Shown: positions 27,186-36,243 of the stretch, one piece after another
How the letters are laid out: the number at the start of each line of letters is the position of its first letter
Position numbering within the stretch: position 1 is the stretch's first letter
From: Betaproteobacteria bacterium
Lineage (GTDB): Bacteria > Pseudomonadota > Gammaproteobacteria > Burkholderiales > SG8-39
Length of the DNA stretch: 64,000 bases
Assembly (NCBI GenBank): GCA_016234705.1
Contig: JACRAS010000051.1
Location: 1-64,000, forward strand
Direction of reading: 5' to 3'
The notes under the pieces: generated by a model
Databases searched by the model: none
What the model was told of the DNA's origin: nothing
The model's input: only the letters and a program-made list of their open reading frames with translations
Program-made: the position numbers and the translations under genes

Positions 27186-27625
27186 CTACTCCCGCGCCGG
27201 TTCCTTGAACACTTCCGCCCTGTGCCACGCCAGAAACTCCGGATGCGGCAGGCATTCCCTGCCGTGCGGCTGAATCAGGCCGGCGCCGTGGTGGGCCAGC
27301 AGCTTCGCTTTGGTGTCATCGCCGCCCATCAGGTGGCGGTTGAACACAATCTGGTGGTTCCCCGGCAGCGCGGTAAACGCGCCGAGGTCGAAGATCTTGT
27401 GGTGCAGCGAGCACAGAGCGAGGCCGTTCGGCACCACGTCAGGCCCGCGGGCCTGGAACCACTTGATGTGCGCGGCTTCCAGCCCGATCGCGTGACTGCC
27501 CACGCGCAGGTCGTGCCCGCAGACGCAGCAGCGGTATTCGTAGGCGAGCAGCACCCTCTCCCGAAACGCGGGATCGCGGCGGCGCTGCGACTGCTCAGGG
27601 GTGCCTCCGATACGGCCGCGTCGCA
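27186..27625 (-). pseudogene. HNH restriction endonuclease, 5'-truncated remnant
   Basis: The C-terminal half of an HNH nuclease is preserved: RRDPAFRERVLLAYEYRCCV, a CVCG zinc Cys pair, LEAAHIKWFQARGPD and NGLALCSLHHKIFD with the catalytic His residues, then a normal stop. A full protein of this type is roughly 290 residues; here the frame is closed by TGA at about 27626 and the N-terminal half is missing, its place being taken by the XRE gene, whose 3' end overlaps it. A GTG at 27554 could start a 122-residue protein, but activity is doubtful without the DNA-recognition half. Confidence 0.75.
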
Positions 27626-27840
27626 GTCATGCGCACCGTAATGCCGATGTTCGCGGCGGCGTCGATCAACCGGTCGAGGGTGAAGACGTCTTCGCCTTGC
27701 CTTAGCCGGCTCATCTGGCCGGGCGAGAGGCCGAGTTGCTCGGCGGCTTCGAAGTCTTTGAGCTTGAGTTCGGCGATTCGGTTGATGATCCGCTCGCACA
27801 GTTGCGCGCGCAGGGGAGCGCTGGGGGGGTGTTTGGGCAT
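27595..27840 (-). CDS. XRE-family helix-turn-helix regulator (HigA2-like antitoxin type)
   Basis: 81 residues. The helix-turn-helix is AAEQLGLSPGQMSRLRQGED (about 32-51), followed by FTLDRLIDAAANIGITVRM, typical of the short XRE proteins that partner HigB/RelE-like toxins. No toxin gene is present on either side, so it is an orphan, possibly left over from the same rearrangement that truncated the HNH and Fic genes. It is divergent from the Fic fragment, 94 bp away. Confidence 0.8.
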   Translation of the reverse strand: MPKHPPSAPLRAQLCERIINRIAELKLKDFEAAEQLGLSPGQMSRLRQGEDVFTLDRLIDAAANIGITVRMTATRPYRRHP

Positions 27841-27934
27841 GGCGGAAGTCTCCGAGAGGGCTTGCCAATTTTAGTACTTGGATGTGGCGCGGAGGCAGGC
27901 AGGGCCTGGTGGAAGGTGGTTCTAATGTTTTGGA

Positions 27935-28255
27935 ATGTTGGCACTGTCGCCCCATTTCCGGCGTGCGGCCTTCTCCGCGCAGCTTGCCGCCGCACTTGCG
28001 CTCGTGCACGCCGAACTGATCCTCGTCCATCCATTTCGCGAAGGCAACGGTCGCATCGCGCGCCTGCTGGCCGTGCTGATGGGCTTGCAGGCGGGGCCGC
28101 CGCCGCTGGATTTTTCCCCGTTGGAAGGAAGAGGCAACGCGCGTTACATCGCTGGCATTCACGCAGCCGTCGGTCGCGACTACGCGACGCTCGCAGAAAC
28201 GTTCTTTCGGGTTATCGCCCGGACTTGGAAGCGCGCCGCTTCCAGTAGTCGATGA
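27935..28255 (+). pseudogene. Fic-domain protein, N-terminally truncated
   Basis: 106 residues carrying an intact Fic core motif, HPFREGNGRIAR, preceded by LALVHAELILV (the alpha-2 helix) and followed by YIAGIHAAVGRDYATLAETF. Fic proteins transfer AMP or other groups to target hydroxyls. A full-length relative would have about 80-100 more residues at the N-terminus, including the flap; here a TAA lies four codons before the only ATG, so these are lost. The 3' end overlaps, antiparallel, the small gene at 28212-28409, which carries a Fic inhibitory motif. It might still be expressed, but is most likely decayed. Confidence 0.78.
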
Positions 28256-28409
28256 GCGCCGCGGCGGTGGGCGTCTTCAACGCAACCGACCCGGCAGCGA
28301 ACGGCTGGCGTATGCCTTCGACGGCGGAGGATGTCTTGGCGGATACCCATAGAGCCGAGGCGGCTGCCGTGGGCGAATGCAGGAAGCGGTTCGACTTGGT
28401 GAGCTTCAT
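28212..28409 (-). CDS. putative Fic antitoxin-like small protein
   Basis: 65 residues from MKLTKSNRFLHSPTAAASAL (an upstream in-frame ATG at 28445 would add 12). It contains TSSAVEGIRQPF, in which S-x-x-x-E-G matches the consensus (S/T)xxxE(G/N) of the inhibitory helix that blocks the Fic ATP site. In class I Fic systems this helix is on a separate antitoxin. The C-terminus ALIDYWKRRASKSGR is basic. It converges with the Fic fragment, overlapping its 3' end by 44 bp. Function is inferred from the motif and location only. Confidence 0.6.
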   Translation of the reverse strand: MKLTKSNRFLHSPTAAASALWVSAKTSSAVEGIRQPFAAGSVALKTPTAAALIDYWKRRASKSGR

Positions 28410-28941
28410 ACCCTGCATTTTACGCGTTGACGACGCCGCGACCAACAGAAAAATGGGGCCTTGCTGAAGAGGAGAAACCGGCGCCGGAATGGAAGCAATC
28501 AGGCCGGCTCCTGGATCGGCCCCGCGGCAACATGCGATCAGCCAAGAAAAAAGGTGAACGGCTCAGGCGGCCTTGAGGTCGAGCTCGCAGCGACGTCGCG
28601 AGGATTGTTGATGTTGAAAGTGGTCAAAGCCGGTAGATTGGAGAAGGCTGGCCCGGATTATAAGGCGATCTGGGCTCAAGCGCATATCCGACCGGACTGG
28701 CGGATGGCCCTTGCGCTTGCGGCGCGCGCGTCCCGCTACCGCGAAGTCCTCATACTTCAGTTCGGCGACGCACCCTGTCATCGCCCGCCTCCAGGCCGCC
28801 AGCGTACGGGTAGCGCGCGTCCCGCTGCGTCGGGACGCCGCTCGGCGAGCGGGCAGCATGCTGCCCGAAACCCTCACTTCGCCCCCAACCCGCTTTGGCG
28901 GTAAGGTCTGAGGATAAGACTGTTACTCAGTGGTGCCACGC
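28410..28941. other. 532-bp gap without a confident gene; two strong hairpins
   Basis: No frame here shows recognisable protein features. Two adjacent inverted repeats stand out: GCGTCCC/GGGACGC (28817-28823 and 28832-28838) and the perfect 18-bp palindrome CGGGCAGCATGCTGCCCG (28850-28867). They are convergently placed relative to the folate gene on the minus strand (stop 28942) and could act as a processing or termination structure for it. Confidence 0.45.
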
Positions 28942-29664
28942 TCAATCGCGCGGCGTCTCGGGATCTTCGCCGAAATACCCCGGCGCGATCTCGTCGGCGT
29001 AACACACCGGCGAACTGAGGCTCGACCCCTTCGCGTTGCTCGGCACGCCCAGGAACTCGAGCTTGCCGGCATCGCGCCGGTATACGCCGCGCTCGGTGAC
29101 GACGTAATCCATGGGGATGTCCCAGGGCTGGGGCCGGATGGTGGCGATCGCACCCAGCTCGAAGCTCACGCCTATCACCAGCGGCTTCGCCTCGCGCAGG
29201 CTCTCCAGCGTGCGGTCGAAAAAGCCGCCGCCGTAACCGAGGCGATAGCCCTCGCTATCGAATCCGATCATCGGCAGCAGCACCGTGTCCGGCACCAACC
29301 CGGCGCCCGCCTTGGGGTAGGGGATGTCGAGCTTGCCCAGTTCCATCTCCACGCCCGGATGCCACTCGCGGAAAATCAGCGGCGTCTTCGGTGCGAGCAC
29401 CACCGGCAGCGCGGTGCTCGCGCCCTGTTCGCGCAGCCGGCGCATCAGGTGGCGCGCGTCGTACTCGTTCCGGATCGGCCAGCAGAAAGCCACCACCCCT
29501 TTGGCCAGGCCCGGGAAGCCGTATTGCAGATGCCGGTCCATGGCCAGGCGCCAGGCGTGGAGCCGGTCCGCGGGCAGCGCCTGCCTGCGCGCGAGCAGCT
29601 CGCGCCGCAGGTTTTTGCGCCAGGCCGTCAGTTCAGCATGCTGCATATTTTTGGCGCTCGTCAT
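28942..29664 (-). CDS. 5-formyltetrahydrofolate cyclo-ligase
   Basis: 240 residues. Converts 5-formyl-THF to 5,10-methenyl-THF with ATP. Family features: an N-terminal LRRELLARRQALP helix, VVAFCWPIRNEYDARHL, LPMIGFDSEGYRLGYGGGFFDRTL (the ATP/folate site; quoted sections LGYGGGFFDRTL) and VIGVSFE. The length is slightly above the usual 190-200 because of a C-terminal extension after VVTERGVY that ends in EDPETPRD. The start at 29664 has GGCGGATGG upstream; a second ATG at 29646 is possible. It is divergent from the transglycosylase gene with only 36 bp between starts, so the promoters overlap. Confidence 0.9.
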   Translation of the reverse strand: MTSAKNMQHAELTAWRKNLRRELLARRQALPADRLHAWRLAMDRHLQYGFPGLAKGVVAFCWPIRNEYDARHLMRRLREQGASTALPVVLAPKTPLIFREWHPGVEMELGKLDIPYPKAGAGLVPDTVLLPMIGFDSEGYRLGYGGGFFDRTLESLREAKPLVIGVSFELGAIATIRPQPWDIPMDYVVTERGVYRRDAGKLEFLGVPSNAKGSSLSSPVCYADEIAPGYFGEDPETPRD

Positions 29665-29700
29665 CCATCCGCCCGGTGGAGCGTTTATACTATTCTCATC

Positions 29701-31698
29701 ATGGACTTAGCCGGAAAACCCACTATAGCACCGATGCTGCGCGCTCTGATGCTCGCGTTCGCCCTGGCGGCATTGGTGGTACAAGCGGCGCCCTCACGCC
29801 CGCAGACGCAGGATGAGATTTTCCTTGCCGCGCATGCCGCGGCGCGCGCGGGCGATTACGACAAGCTCGCCAGGTACGAGGCACAGCTCCAAGGCTACCT
29901 GCTCGAACCCTATGTCGAATCCTGGCTGCTGCGAGCGCGCCTGGAAGATGCGAGTGCGGACGAGGTGCGCGCCTTTCTCGGGCGCGAGCAGGGGAGCTTG
30001 CTCGCCGAGCAGATGCGCAAGGAATGGCTGAAGGCGCTGGGGAAGAAGCAGCAATGGGATTTGTTCCGCGCCGAGCATCCGCTGCTGATTGGCGAGGACA
30101 ACGATGTCGCCTGCTACGCGCTGCAGGCGCGCCGGCATCAGAGGGACGAATCGGCGCTGGCCGAAGTCCGGGCGCAGTGGTACGCGCCGCGCGAGCTGCC
30201 CGAAGGCTGCGTGCCGCTGGCCGAGGCGCTCATCGCCGATGGTCAGTTCACCAGCCGCCATGTGTGGGAACGCATACGCATCCTGCTCGAGGCGGGGGCG
30301 GTCAGCGCGGCCTGGCGCACTGCCGCGTACTTGCCGGCAAAGGAAGCGCTGGATCGAGGGCAGTTATTTAGCGTGGCTGCGGGACCGCAGCGTTATCTCG
30401 ACGACAAAAAGAAAAACCTCTCGCGCCGCCAGGCGCGCGAGCTCGCCATGTTTGCGTTGCATCGTCTGGCGCGCAGCGATCCGCTCGCGGCCGCGGGCTA
30501 CTGGGACAAGCAGCTGCGCGCGAAATTTTCCGCCGAGGAACAGGGCTACGTCTGGGGCCAGCTCGCGCTGCACGCCGCGCGGCGCAACCTGCCCGAGGCG
30601 CTCAAATGGTACGTCGAAGCGGGGGATGCGCCGCTCGCCGAGGAACAACTCGCCTGGCGCATGCGCGCGTCCTTGCGCCAGGGCAATTGGAATGAAATCA
30701 AAGTGACAGCGGAAAAGATGCCGCCGCTGCAACGGAACGAACCGGCCTGGATTTACTGGCAGGGGCGCGCCGACCTGGCGCTGGGAAATGCCACCGAGGC
30801 GCGCACCCTGTTTGCGCGCATCGCCGGCGAACATCATTTCTACGCCCGGCTTGCCGCCGAGGAACTCGGCCTCGCGTTCAACATTCCGCCCAAGGGTCAT
30901 ACGCCGGCGCCGGAAGAGGTGGCCGCGATCGCGCGTTCGCCCGGCTTCCGGCGCGCGCTGGCCTTGTACCGCCTGGACCAGCGTTTCGAGTCGGCGCGCG
31001 AATGGATCTGGTCGATACGCGGCATGGACGACAAGCAGCTCCTCGCCGCGGCTGAATTCGCGCGGCAGAACGAAATGTTCGACCGCGCCATCAACACCGC
31101 CGACAAGACCCTGGCGCTGCACGATTTCAGCGTGCGTTATCTCGCGCCGCATCGCGGCGCGCTGGGCGGCCATGCGCGCGCGCGGCAACTGGAGGAAGCC
31201 TGGGTGCTGGGGCTGGTGCGCCAGGAAAGCCGTTTCGCTCCGACGGTCAAGTCCTCGGCCGGGGCGGCGGGCCTGATGCAGCTCATGCCGGCCACGGCGA
31301 AGTGGGTGGCGCGGCGCATGGGCATGCGCGACTATTCCTGGGCGCGGGTGACCGATACCGAGGTCAACGCGGCGCTGGGCACCTATTACCTGCGCCACGT
31401 GCTCGACGACCTGGACGGCAATCCGCTGCTGGCCGCGGCGGCCTATAATGCGGGACCGGGGCGGGCGCGCAGGTGGCGCGACACGCGTCCGCTGGAAGGC
31501 GCGATTTACGCCGAGACCATACCGTTCAACGAAACCCGCGACTACGTCAAAAAAGTGATGAACAACACCATGTATTACGCAGCCATACTGGGAGGTCAGG
31601 CGCGCTCCCTGAAAATGCGCCTGGGTATCATCGCGCCCCGCGGCGGCAATGACAAGCTGATGGCGAAACGCGCGGCCGAAGAGGAACAACCGCAATGA
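29701..31698 (+). CDS. slt: soluble lytic murein transglycosylase
   Basis: 665 residues from 29701 (or 654 from ATG 29734, which begins directly with the signal peptide [19 protein letters not shown]). A periplasmic muramidase that cleaves peptidoglycan with 1,6-anhydro formation. A long alpha-helical superhelix (about 40-470) is followed by the SLT catalytic domain: [12 protein letters not shown] with the catalytic Glu, [16 protein letters not shown], and [20 protein letters not shown] lies at 29686-29691, so transcription may start within a few bases of the 29701 ATG (leaderless); there is no clear -35 box or Shine-Dalgarno. The stop overlaps the next gene by ATGA, so they are coupled. Confidence 0.92.
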   Translation: MDLAGKPTIAPMLRALMLAFALAALVVQAAPSRPQTQDEIFLAAHAAARAGDYDKLARYEAQLQGYLLEPYVESWLLRARLEDASADEVRAFLGREQGSLLAEQMRKEWLKALGKKQQWDLFRAEHPLLIGEDNDVACYALQARRHQRDESALAEVRAQWYAPRELPEGCVPLAEALIADGQFTSRHVWERIRILLEAGAVSAAWRTAAYLPAKEALDRGQLFSVAAGPQRYLDDKKKNLSRRQARELAMFALHRLARSDPLAAAGYWDKQLRAKFSAEEQGYVWGQLALHAARRNLPEALKWYVEAGDAPLAEEQLAWRMRASLRQGNWNEIKVTAEKMPPLQRNEPAWIYWQGRADLALGNATEARTLFARIAGEHHFYARLAAEELGLAFNIPPKGHTPAPEEVAAIARSPGFRRALALYRLDQRFESAREWIWSIRGMDDKQLLAAAEFARQNEMFDRAINTADKTLALHDFSVRYLAPHRGALGGHARARQLEEAWVLGLVRQESRFAPTVKSSAGAAGLMQLMPATAKWVARRMGMRDYSWARVTDTEVNAALGTYYLRHVLDDLDGNPLLAAAAYNAGPGRARRWRDTRPLEGAIYAETIPFNETRDYVKKVMNNTMYYAAILGGQARSLKMRLGIIAPRGGNDKLMAKRAAEEEQPQ

Positions 31699-32663
31699 AA
31701 CTCGATCGGATAGCTGTCCTTGGCGGCAGCGGATTCATCGGCCGACATGTGGTGCGCATGCTGGTCGAGCTGGGAAAATCGGTCGTCGTGACCACGCGCC
31801 GGCGCGACCGCGCAAAGCATCTCTTCATGCTGCCGACCGTCGAGGTAGTCGAGGCCGACGCGTGCGATCCGGCGCAGCTCGCCGCCGTTCTGCGCGGCTG
31901 CGACGCGGTGATCAACCTGGTGGGCGTGCTGCAAAGCAGGCCGGGCGAGCCTTACGGAGTCGATTTCCGCCGCGCGCATGCCGAGTTGCCGCGCGAACTC
32001 GCATCGGCGTGCGAGCATCTGCATATCCCGCGCCTCGTGCACATGAGCGCGCTGAATGCGTCGAGCAAGGGCCCCAGCGCTTACCTGCGTTCCAAGGGCG
32101 ATGGCGAGAACTGGATGTTCGCCGAAAGGAAGCGCCTTGCCATCACCGTATTCCGCCCTTCTGTGGTGTTCGGTCCCGAAGACAGCTTCCTCAACCTGTT
32201 CGCCCTGCTGCAACGTTTTCTGCCTTTGGTGTTCCTCGCCTGCGCCGAGGCGAAATTCCAGCCGGTCTATGTCGAGGACGTGGCGCGGGCCCTGGTGCAT
32301 GCGCTCGGCGAGCGAGCGAGCTTCGGCAACACCTACGACCTGTGCGGCCCGAAGGTCTACAGCCTGCGCGAGCTGGTCAGATTCGCCGGCCGCGCGAGCG
32401 GCCACCCGCGCCCGATCGTCGGCCTCAACGCCAAGTACTCGATGCTGCAGGCATGGGTCATGGAATGGCTGCCGGGCAAGCTGATGAGCCGCGACAACGT
32501 GCTGTCGATGTCGGCCGATAGCGTCAGCGCCGCGCCCTTCCCCTTCGGCATCCAGCCTACCGCGATGGAGGCGGTGGCACCGGCCTACCTGCAAGGGGTC
32601 TACGCGCGTTCGCGCTGCAGCCTGCTGCGCTGCCACGCCGGCAGAAAGACGCGCGCAGTGTGA
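31695..32663 (+). CDS. NAD(P)-binding epimerase-like protein, complex I NDUFA9 subunit family
   Basis: 322 residues. Atypical extended SDR: the Rossmann motif [16 protein letters not shown] is at the N-terminus, with [34 protein letters not shown] and [17 protein letters not shown], all typical of the NDUFA9-like group. It starts with ATG overlapping the slt stop (ATGA). In proteobacteria this family is of unclear function, possibly quinone or respiratory-chain related. It shares an operon with slt; a separate promoter precedes cca. Confidence 0.87.
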   Translation: MKLDRIAVLGGSGFIGRHVVRMLVELGKSVVVTTRRRDRAKHLFMLPTVEVVEADACDPAQLAAVLRGCDAVINLVGVLQSRPGEPYGVDFRRAHAELPRELASACEHLHIPRLVHMSALNASSKGPSAYLRSKGDGENWMFAERKRLAITVFRPSVVFGPEDSFLNLFALLQRFLPLVFLACAEAKFQPVYVEDVARALVHALGERASFGNTYDLCGPKVYSLRELVRFAGRASGHPRPIVGLNAKYSMLQAWVMEWLPGKLMSRDNVLSMSADSVSAAPFPFGIQPTAMEAVAPAYLQGVYARSRCSLLRCHAGRKTRAV

Positions 32664-32694
32664 GGCCACTCAAGCTCGCAATAGCCCGTGCCTG

Positions 32695-32722
32695 TTGCGA
32701 GCCGGCGAGCCTTACGCATAAT
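32695..32722 (+). promoter_or_regulatory. candidate sigma70 promoter for cca
   Basis: TTGCGA (32695-32700) and CATAAT (32717-32722) are separated by 16 bases, giving a short leader of about 10 bases before the GTG start at 32740. Confidence 0.45.
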
Positions 32723-32739
32723 CATGCAATAGGCTCGCG

Positions 32740-33873
32740 GTGAAGATTTATGCCGTCGGCGGCGCGGTCCGCGATGAACTTCTCGGGCTCCCGGTCAAGG
32801 ACCGCGACTACGTCGTGGTCGGCGCCACGCCGGAGGACATGACGCGCCTGGGCTATAAGCCGGTGGGCAAGGATTTTCCGGTATTCCTGCACCCGACGAC
32901 GCTCGAAGAATATGCCTTGGCGCGCACCGAGCGCAAGACGGCGCGCGGCTACAAGGGCTTCCAGGTCTATGCCGCGCCCGAGGTGACGCTGGATGAGGAT
33001 CTGTCGCGGCGCGACCTCACCATCAACGCCATCGCCCGCGACGCGCAGGGCCGCATCATCGATCCCTACGGCGGCGCGGACGACTTGAAGCGCGGCATCC
33101 TGCGCCACCTCAGTCCGGCGTTCGCCGAAGACCCGGTGCGGATTCTGCGGGTGGCGCGCTTTGCCGCGCGCTTCGGCTTCAAAGTGGCGCCGGCCACGCT
33201 GCGCCTGATGCGCGCGATGGTGGAGGCGGGCGAAGCCGATGCCCTCGTGCCCGAGCGCGTGTGGCAGGAACTGGCCGTCGGCCTGATGGAAGCGGCGCCT
33301 GCGAAAATGTTCGCGCTGCTGCGGACCTGCGGCGCGCTCGCGCGCGTGCTGCCGGAACTGGCCGCGGCCTGGACGAGCCGAGCGCAGTACGCGCGCTCGC
33401 GGCGCGCGCTCGATTACGCCGCCGCCTGGGGCTATGCGCTCGAAGTGCGCTACGCCGTGCTCGCTTGCGCGCTCGCCGGCGTGGATACGCCCGAGCGCGA
33501 GCTGCGCCACCTGAGCGCGCGCCTGCGCGCGCCCGCGGACGCGCGCAACCTGGCCCTGCTCGCGCTGCGCCACTTTGAGCAGATTCGCCTCGGCGCGAAG
33601 CTCGAGCCCGAAGCGCTTGTCGCCCTGCTGCAGGCCTGCGATGCATGGCGCAGGCCGGCGCGCTTCGAGCAGTTGTTGCAGGCGGTCGGGAGTTGCAGGA
33701 CCAGCCGGGCCAGAGCTTTTGCCGCCGCGCCGCGCTTGCTCGCCGCGCTCGGCGCCGCGCGCGCCGTGGACGCCGGCGCCATCGCCGCGCGTGAGTCCGA
33801 GCCGCACCGGATCGCCGCCCGGCTGCGGGCGGCGCGCGTGGCCGCGGTGAAATCCGCGCTCGCCGTCAAGTAG
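32740..33873 (+). CDS. cca: CCA-adding tRNA nucleotidyltransferase, HD motif lost
   Basis: 377 residues from a GTG (MKIYAVGGAVRDELLGLPVKD matches the class II N-terminus). Adds or repairs the 3' CCA of tRNA. Nucleotidyltransferase signatures: GGAVRD, DRDYVVVG with the two catalytic Asp, RRDLTINAIA, and the EDPVRILRVARFAARF motif. In E. coli Cca a C-terminal HD phosphohydrolase follows (HDLGK); here the aligned stretch reads VRYAVLACALAGVDTPERE, with His-Asp replaced by Ala-Leu and the second His cluster deleted, although DAWRRPARFEQL after it still aligns. The CCA activity should be intact; the 2',3'-cyclic phosphodiesterase activity should not. Confidence 0.93.
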   Translation: MKIYAVGGAVRDELLGLPVKDRDYVVVGATPEDMTRLGYKPVGKDFPVFLHPTTLEEYALARTERKTARGYKGFQVYAAPEVTLDEDLSRRDLTINAIARDAQGRIIDPYGGADDLKRGILRHLSPAFAEDPVRILRVARFAARFGFKVAPATLRLMRAMVEAGEADALVPERVWQELAVGLMEAAPAKMFALLRTCGALARVLPELAAAWTSRAQYARSRRALDYAAAWGYALEVRYAVLACALAGVDTPERELRHLSARLRAPADARNLALLALRHFEQIRLGAKLEPEALVALLQACDAWRRPARFEQLLQAVGSCRTSRARAFAAAPRLLAALGAARAVDAGAIAARESEPHRIAARLRAARVAAVKSALAVK

Positions 33874-33896
33874 ATTTGCGGCGGGAAGATTCAGGC

Positions 33897-35270
33897 ATGA
33901 AATCCACCGCGGCGCTGCTGCTGCAAGGCCTGAAGCGCAATCTTGGGGCCGGCATGCGCCTGGCGGTCTTTCTTCCCGTAAGCCGCTACGACTTCCGCGT
34001 CTCGCCCGGCGATTTCGTGCTGCTGTGGGCGTTCAACCTGCTGGCGTGGCTGGCGGGCGGCATGCTGCGCGGAGGCTTTCCCGGTTACGTCGACTACGGC
34101 GCGCTGCCGATGGCGCTGGCCGAGATACCGCTGGTGCTCTTGGCGAGCCTGATCATCGCGTCCTTGTACCGCAAACGCGAGTTGCTGCTCGCGCTCGCGC
34201 TGCTGCTGATTTCGCCCGGCGCTTTGTTCGAACTCGTGTCGTCGGCTATCGTGATCGGGTTGCGCTTCGCGGCGGCGGATACCCCGCCCGCGGTGCAACT
34301 CACGGCCTACGTGGCGTATCTCTCATGGGTGCTTGCCGTGGCCTTGCGCGCGCTATGGGTGGCGGCCGGCTGGCACAGGCGGCAATTCATCCAAGGCAGC
34401 GTGCTGCTGATTGTACTGTTCGTGTTTCTGCTGAATTACATGCCGCGCACCGAGTTCTGGGCCGTCTACCGGGAAACCAGCGCCGACACGACGCAAAGCC
34501 CGATCCTGCAGGAAGAACTGTTTCACGCCCAGGGCGGGCTGCTCGATGCGAATTTGGCCGCGCTGCAGCCGCAGCGCGCCGGAATGGCCGATTTGTATTT
34601 CGTCGGTTTTGCCCCCTACGGTACCCAGGACGTGTTCGGCAAAGAGCTGCACACGGTGTCGCGCCTGATGCGGGAGCGCTTCGATGCCGCCGGACGCTCG
34701 CTCCTGCTCAGCAACGATCCGGCGACGCTGGGCGATTTGCCCATCGCCAGCGCCACCAATCTGCGCGCGGCGCTCGCGCGTGTGGGCCGGATCATGGATG
34801 CGGACGAGGACGTGTTGTTCCTGTACATCACCACTCACGGTTCGGAGGACGGTGAGTTGTCGGTCGAACTGGAGCCGCTGGAACTGTCGCAGATCAGGCC
34901 CGCGGCGCTCGCGCGCATGCTGCACGACGGCGGCATCAAGTGGAAGGTGCTGGTGATTTCGGCCTGCTATTCGGGCGGTTTCATCGAACTGCTGAAGGAC
35001 GAGAATACGCTCATCATCACCGCGACCGATGCGCGCAATCAGTCCTTCGGCTGCGACAACGGCGAGGACTTCACCTGGTTCGGCAAGGCCTATTTCGACG
35101 AAGCTTTGCGTCGGACCCGTTCCTTCGCCGAAGCGTTCGAGCTCGCCCGCGCGGCGGTGGCGCAACGAGAACGCGAGCAGAAGCTCACCGCGTCCAACCC
35201 GCAGATGTACGCCGGCGCCGCGATCAAGCACAAGCTGGCCGGGCTGGAGGCAAGGTTAAGGGCGGAGTGA
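33897..35270 (+). CDS. membrane-anchored C13 (legumain-like) cysteine peptidase
   Basis: 457 residues from ATG 33897, with GGGAAGA upstream. The N-terminal third has about five membrane segments (for example FVLLWAFNLLAWLAGGML, LVLLASLIIASLY, LLLALALLLISPGALFELV, FIQGSVLLIVLFVFLL). The soluble part is a caspase/legumain-type fold with the catalytic dyad His in YITTHGSEDG and Cys in ISACYSGGFIELL. The family is common in proteobacteria, annotated as peptidase C13; substrates are unknown. It lies 23 bp after cca, probably in the same transcript. Confidence 0.88.
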   Translation: MKSTAALLLQGLKRNLGAGMRLAVFLPVSRYDFRVSPGDFVLLWAFNLLAWLAGGMLRGGFPGYVDYGALPMALAEIPLVLLASLIIASLYRKRELLLALALLLISPGALFELVSSAIVIGLRFAAADTPPAVQLTAYVAYLSWVLAVALRALWVAAGWHRRQFIQGSVLLIVLFVFLLNYMPRTEFWAVYRETSADTTQSPILQEELFHAQGGLLDANLAALQPQRAGMADLYFVGFAPYGTQDVFGKELHTVSRLMRERFDAAGRSLLLSNDPATLGDLPIASATNLRAALARVGRIMDADEDVLFLYITTHGSEDGELSVELEPLELSQIRPAALARMLHDGGIKWKVLVISACYSGGFIELLKDENTLIITATDARNQSFGCDNGEDFTWFGKAYFDEALRRTRSFAEAFELARAAVAQREREQKLTASNPQMYAGAAIKHKLAGLEARLRAE

Positions 35271-35354
35271 ACGTGTAACAGTTTGTTGCCGCTGTACGCG
35301 CATCCGCCGCCCTGGCGTTATTGTCCTCGCCAACTTTTTTATAGAAGGACGAAC

Positions 35355-35819
35355 ATGTTCAAACGCAGCCTGATTGCAGCCCTGATCCTGATTCCCGCCG
35401 CGGGCTTTGCCGCGGATAACACCGCCGGCGCCAAAAGCCACCGTGCCGCCGGTCATTTCAGCAGGGCCGACACTAACGGCGACGGCAAGCTCTCGCGCGC
35501 CGAAGTCGAGAAGGCCATGCCGCAGCTCGCGGGCAAGTTCGACAGCATCGACACCAACAAGGATGGTCAGTTGTCGCGCGGCGAACTGAATGCATGGAAA
35601 AAGGCGCACCGGGGCGAGCGCCAGGCGAAGGCAGCCGAGCGCTTCCGCCATGCCGACGCCGACGGCGACGGCGCCATCAGCCGCGCCGAAGCGGAGAAGC
35701 ATGCGCCGCGCCTGGCGAGGAAATTCGACCAGATCGACGGCAACAAGGACGGCAAGCTGACGCAGGAAGAGCTGCGCGCCTATCGCGAGGCGAAGCGCAG
35801 CCGCAAGGACAAAGTGTAG
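35355..35819 (+). CDS. secreted EF-hand calcium-binding protein
   Basis: 154 residues beginning with a signal peptide (MFKRSLIAALILIPAAGFAA), GAAGGAC upstream. Four EF-hand loops with canonical spacing: DTNGDGKLSRAE, DTNKDGQLSRGE, DADGDGAISRAE and DGNKDGKLTQEE, in two pairs, joined by basic helices (KKAHRGERQAKAAERF). Probably periplasmic, binding calcium with a buffering or structural role. Frames upstream of this ATG lack the signal and were rejected as start. No operon partner is evident. Confidence 0.9.
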   Translation: MFKRSLIAALILIPAAGFAADNTAGAKSHRAAGHFSRADTNGDGKLSRAEVEKAMPQLAGKFDSIDTNKDGQLSRGELNAWKKAHRGERQAKAAERFRHADADGDGAISRAEAEKHAPRLARKFDQIDGNKDGKLTQEELRAYREAKRSRKDKV

Positions 35820-35858
35820 TGGAAGACTGATGAACAGTGCGCCATGCTCGCGCGGCGA

Positions 35859-36053
35859 CTAGATCAGCCGCGCGAGCAGGGTCAGCGCGAGCGACAACAC
35901 GATGGTGGTGGTGAGGGGCAGGTAGTAGTCCCGGCCCTTGTGGCGCAGGGTGATGTCGCCCGGCAGGCGCCCGAGTCCGTATTTTCTCAGCCAGGGCGTG
36001 CACAGGGTCAGCACGATGAGCGCGAGGATCAGCGTCAATAGCCACTTGAGCAT
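35859..36053 (-). CDS. DUF2905 small membrane protein
   Basis: 64 residues from MLKWLLTLILALIVLTLCTP. Two hydrophobic helices flank the family signature GRLPGDITLRHKGRDYYLPL. Inner-membrane protein of unknown function, widespread in proteobacteria. It is convergent with the EF-hand gene (39 bp between stops). An alternative ATG nine codons upstream is less like the family. Confidence 0.85.
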   Translation of the reverse strand: MLKWLLTLILALIVLTLCTPWLRKYGLGRLPGDITLRHKGRDYYLPLTTTIVLSLALTLLARLI

Positions 36054-36243
36054 AGAATCATTGTAGACTGCCCGGCACAAGAAACAACCGAGCGGGAGAA
36101 AAATGATCGATCTGTATACCTGTTTAAGCTAATTTTGCAGCTTCAACCGGGAGGCGCTGCGCCGATGATCGACGTTCAGGCATACGCTCAGTGGCTTTCG
36201 AAATAATAGTTGAGTGCCCCAGGCGATGACTGGGTTTTGATGA

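Noticed and set aside
28461-28904. 147-codon plus-strand frame
   Set aside because: Arg/Pro-rich, no motif, and it crosses both hairpins; judged non-coding.
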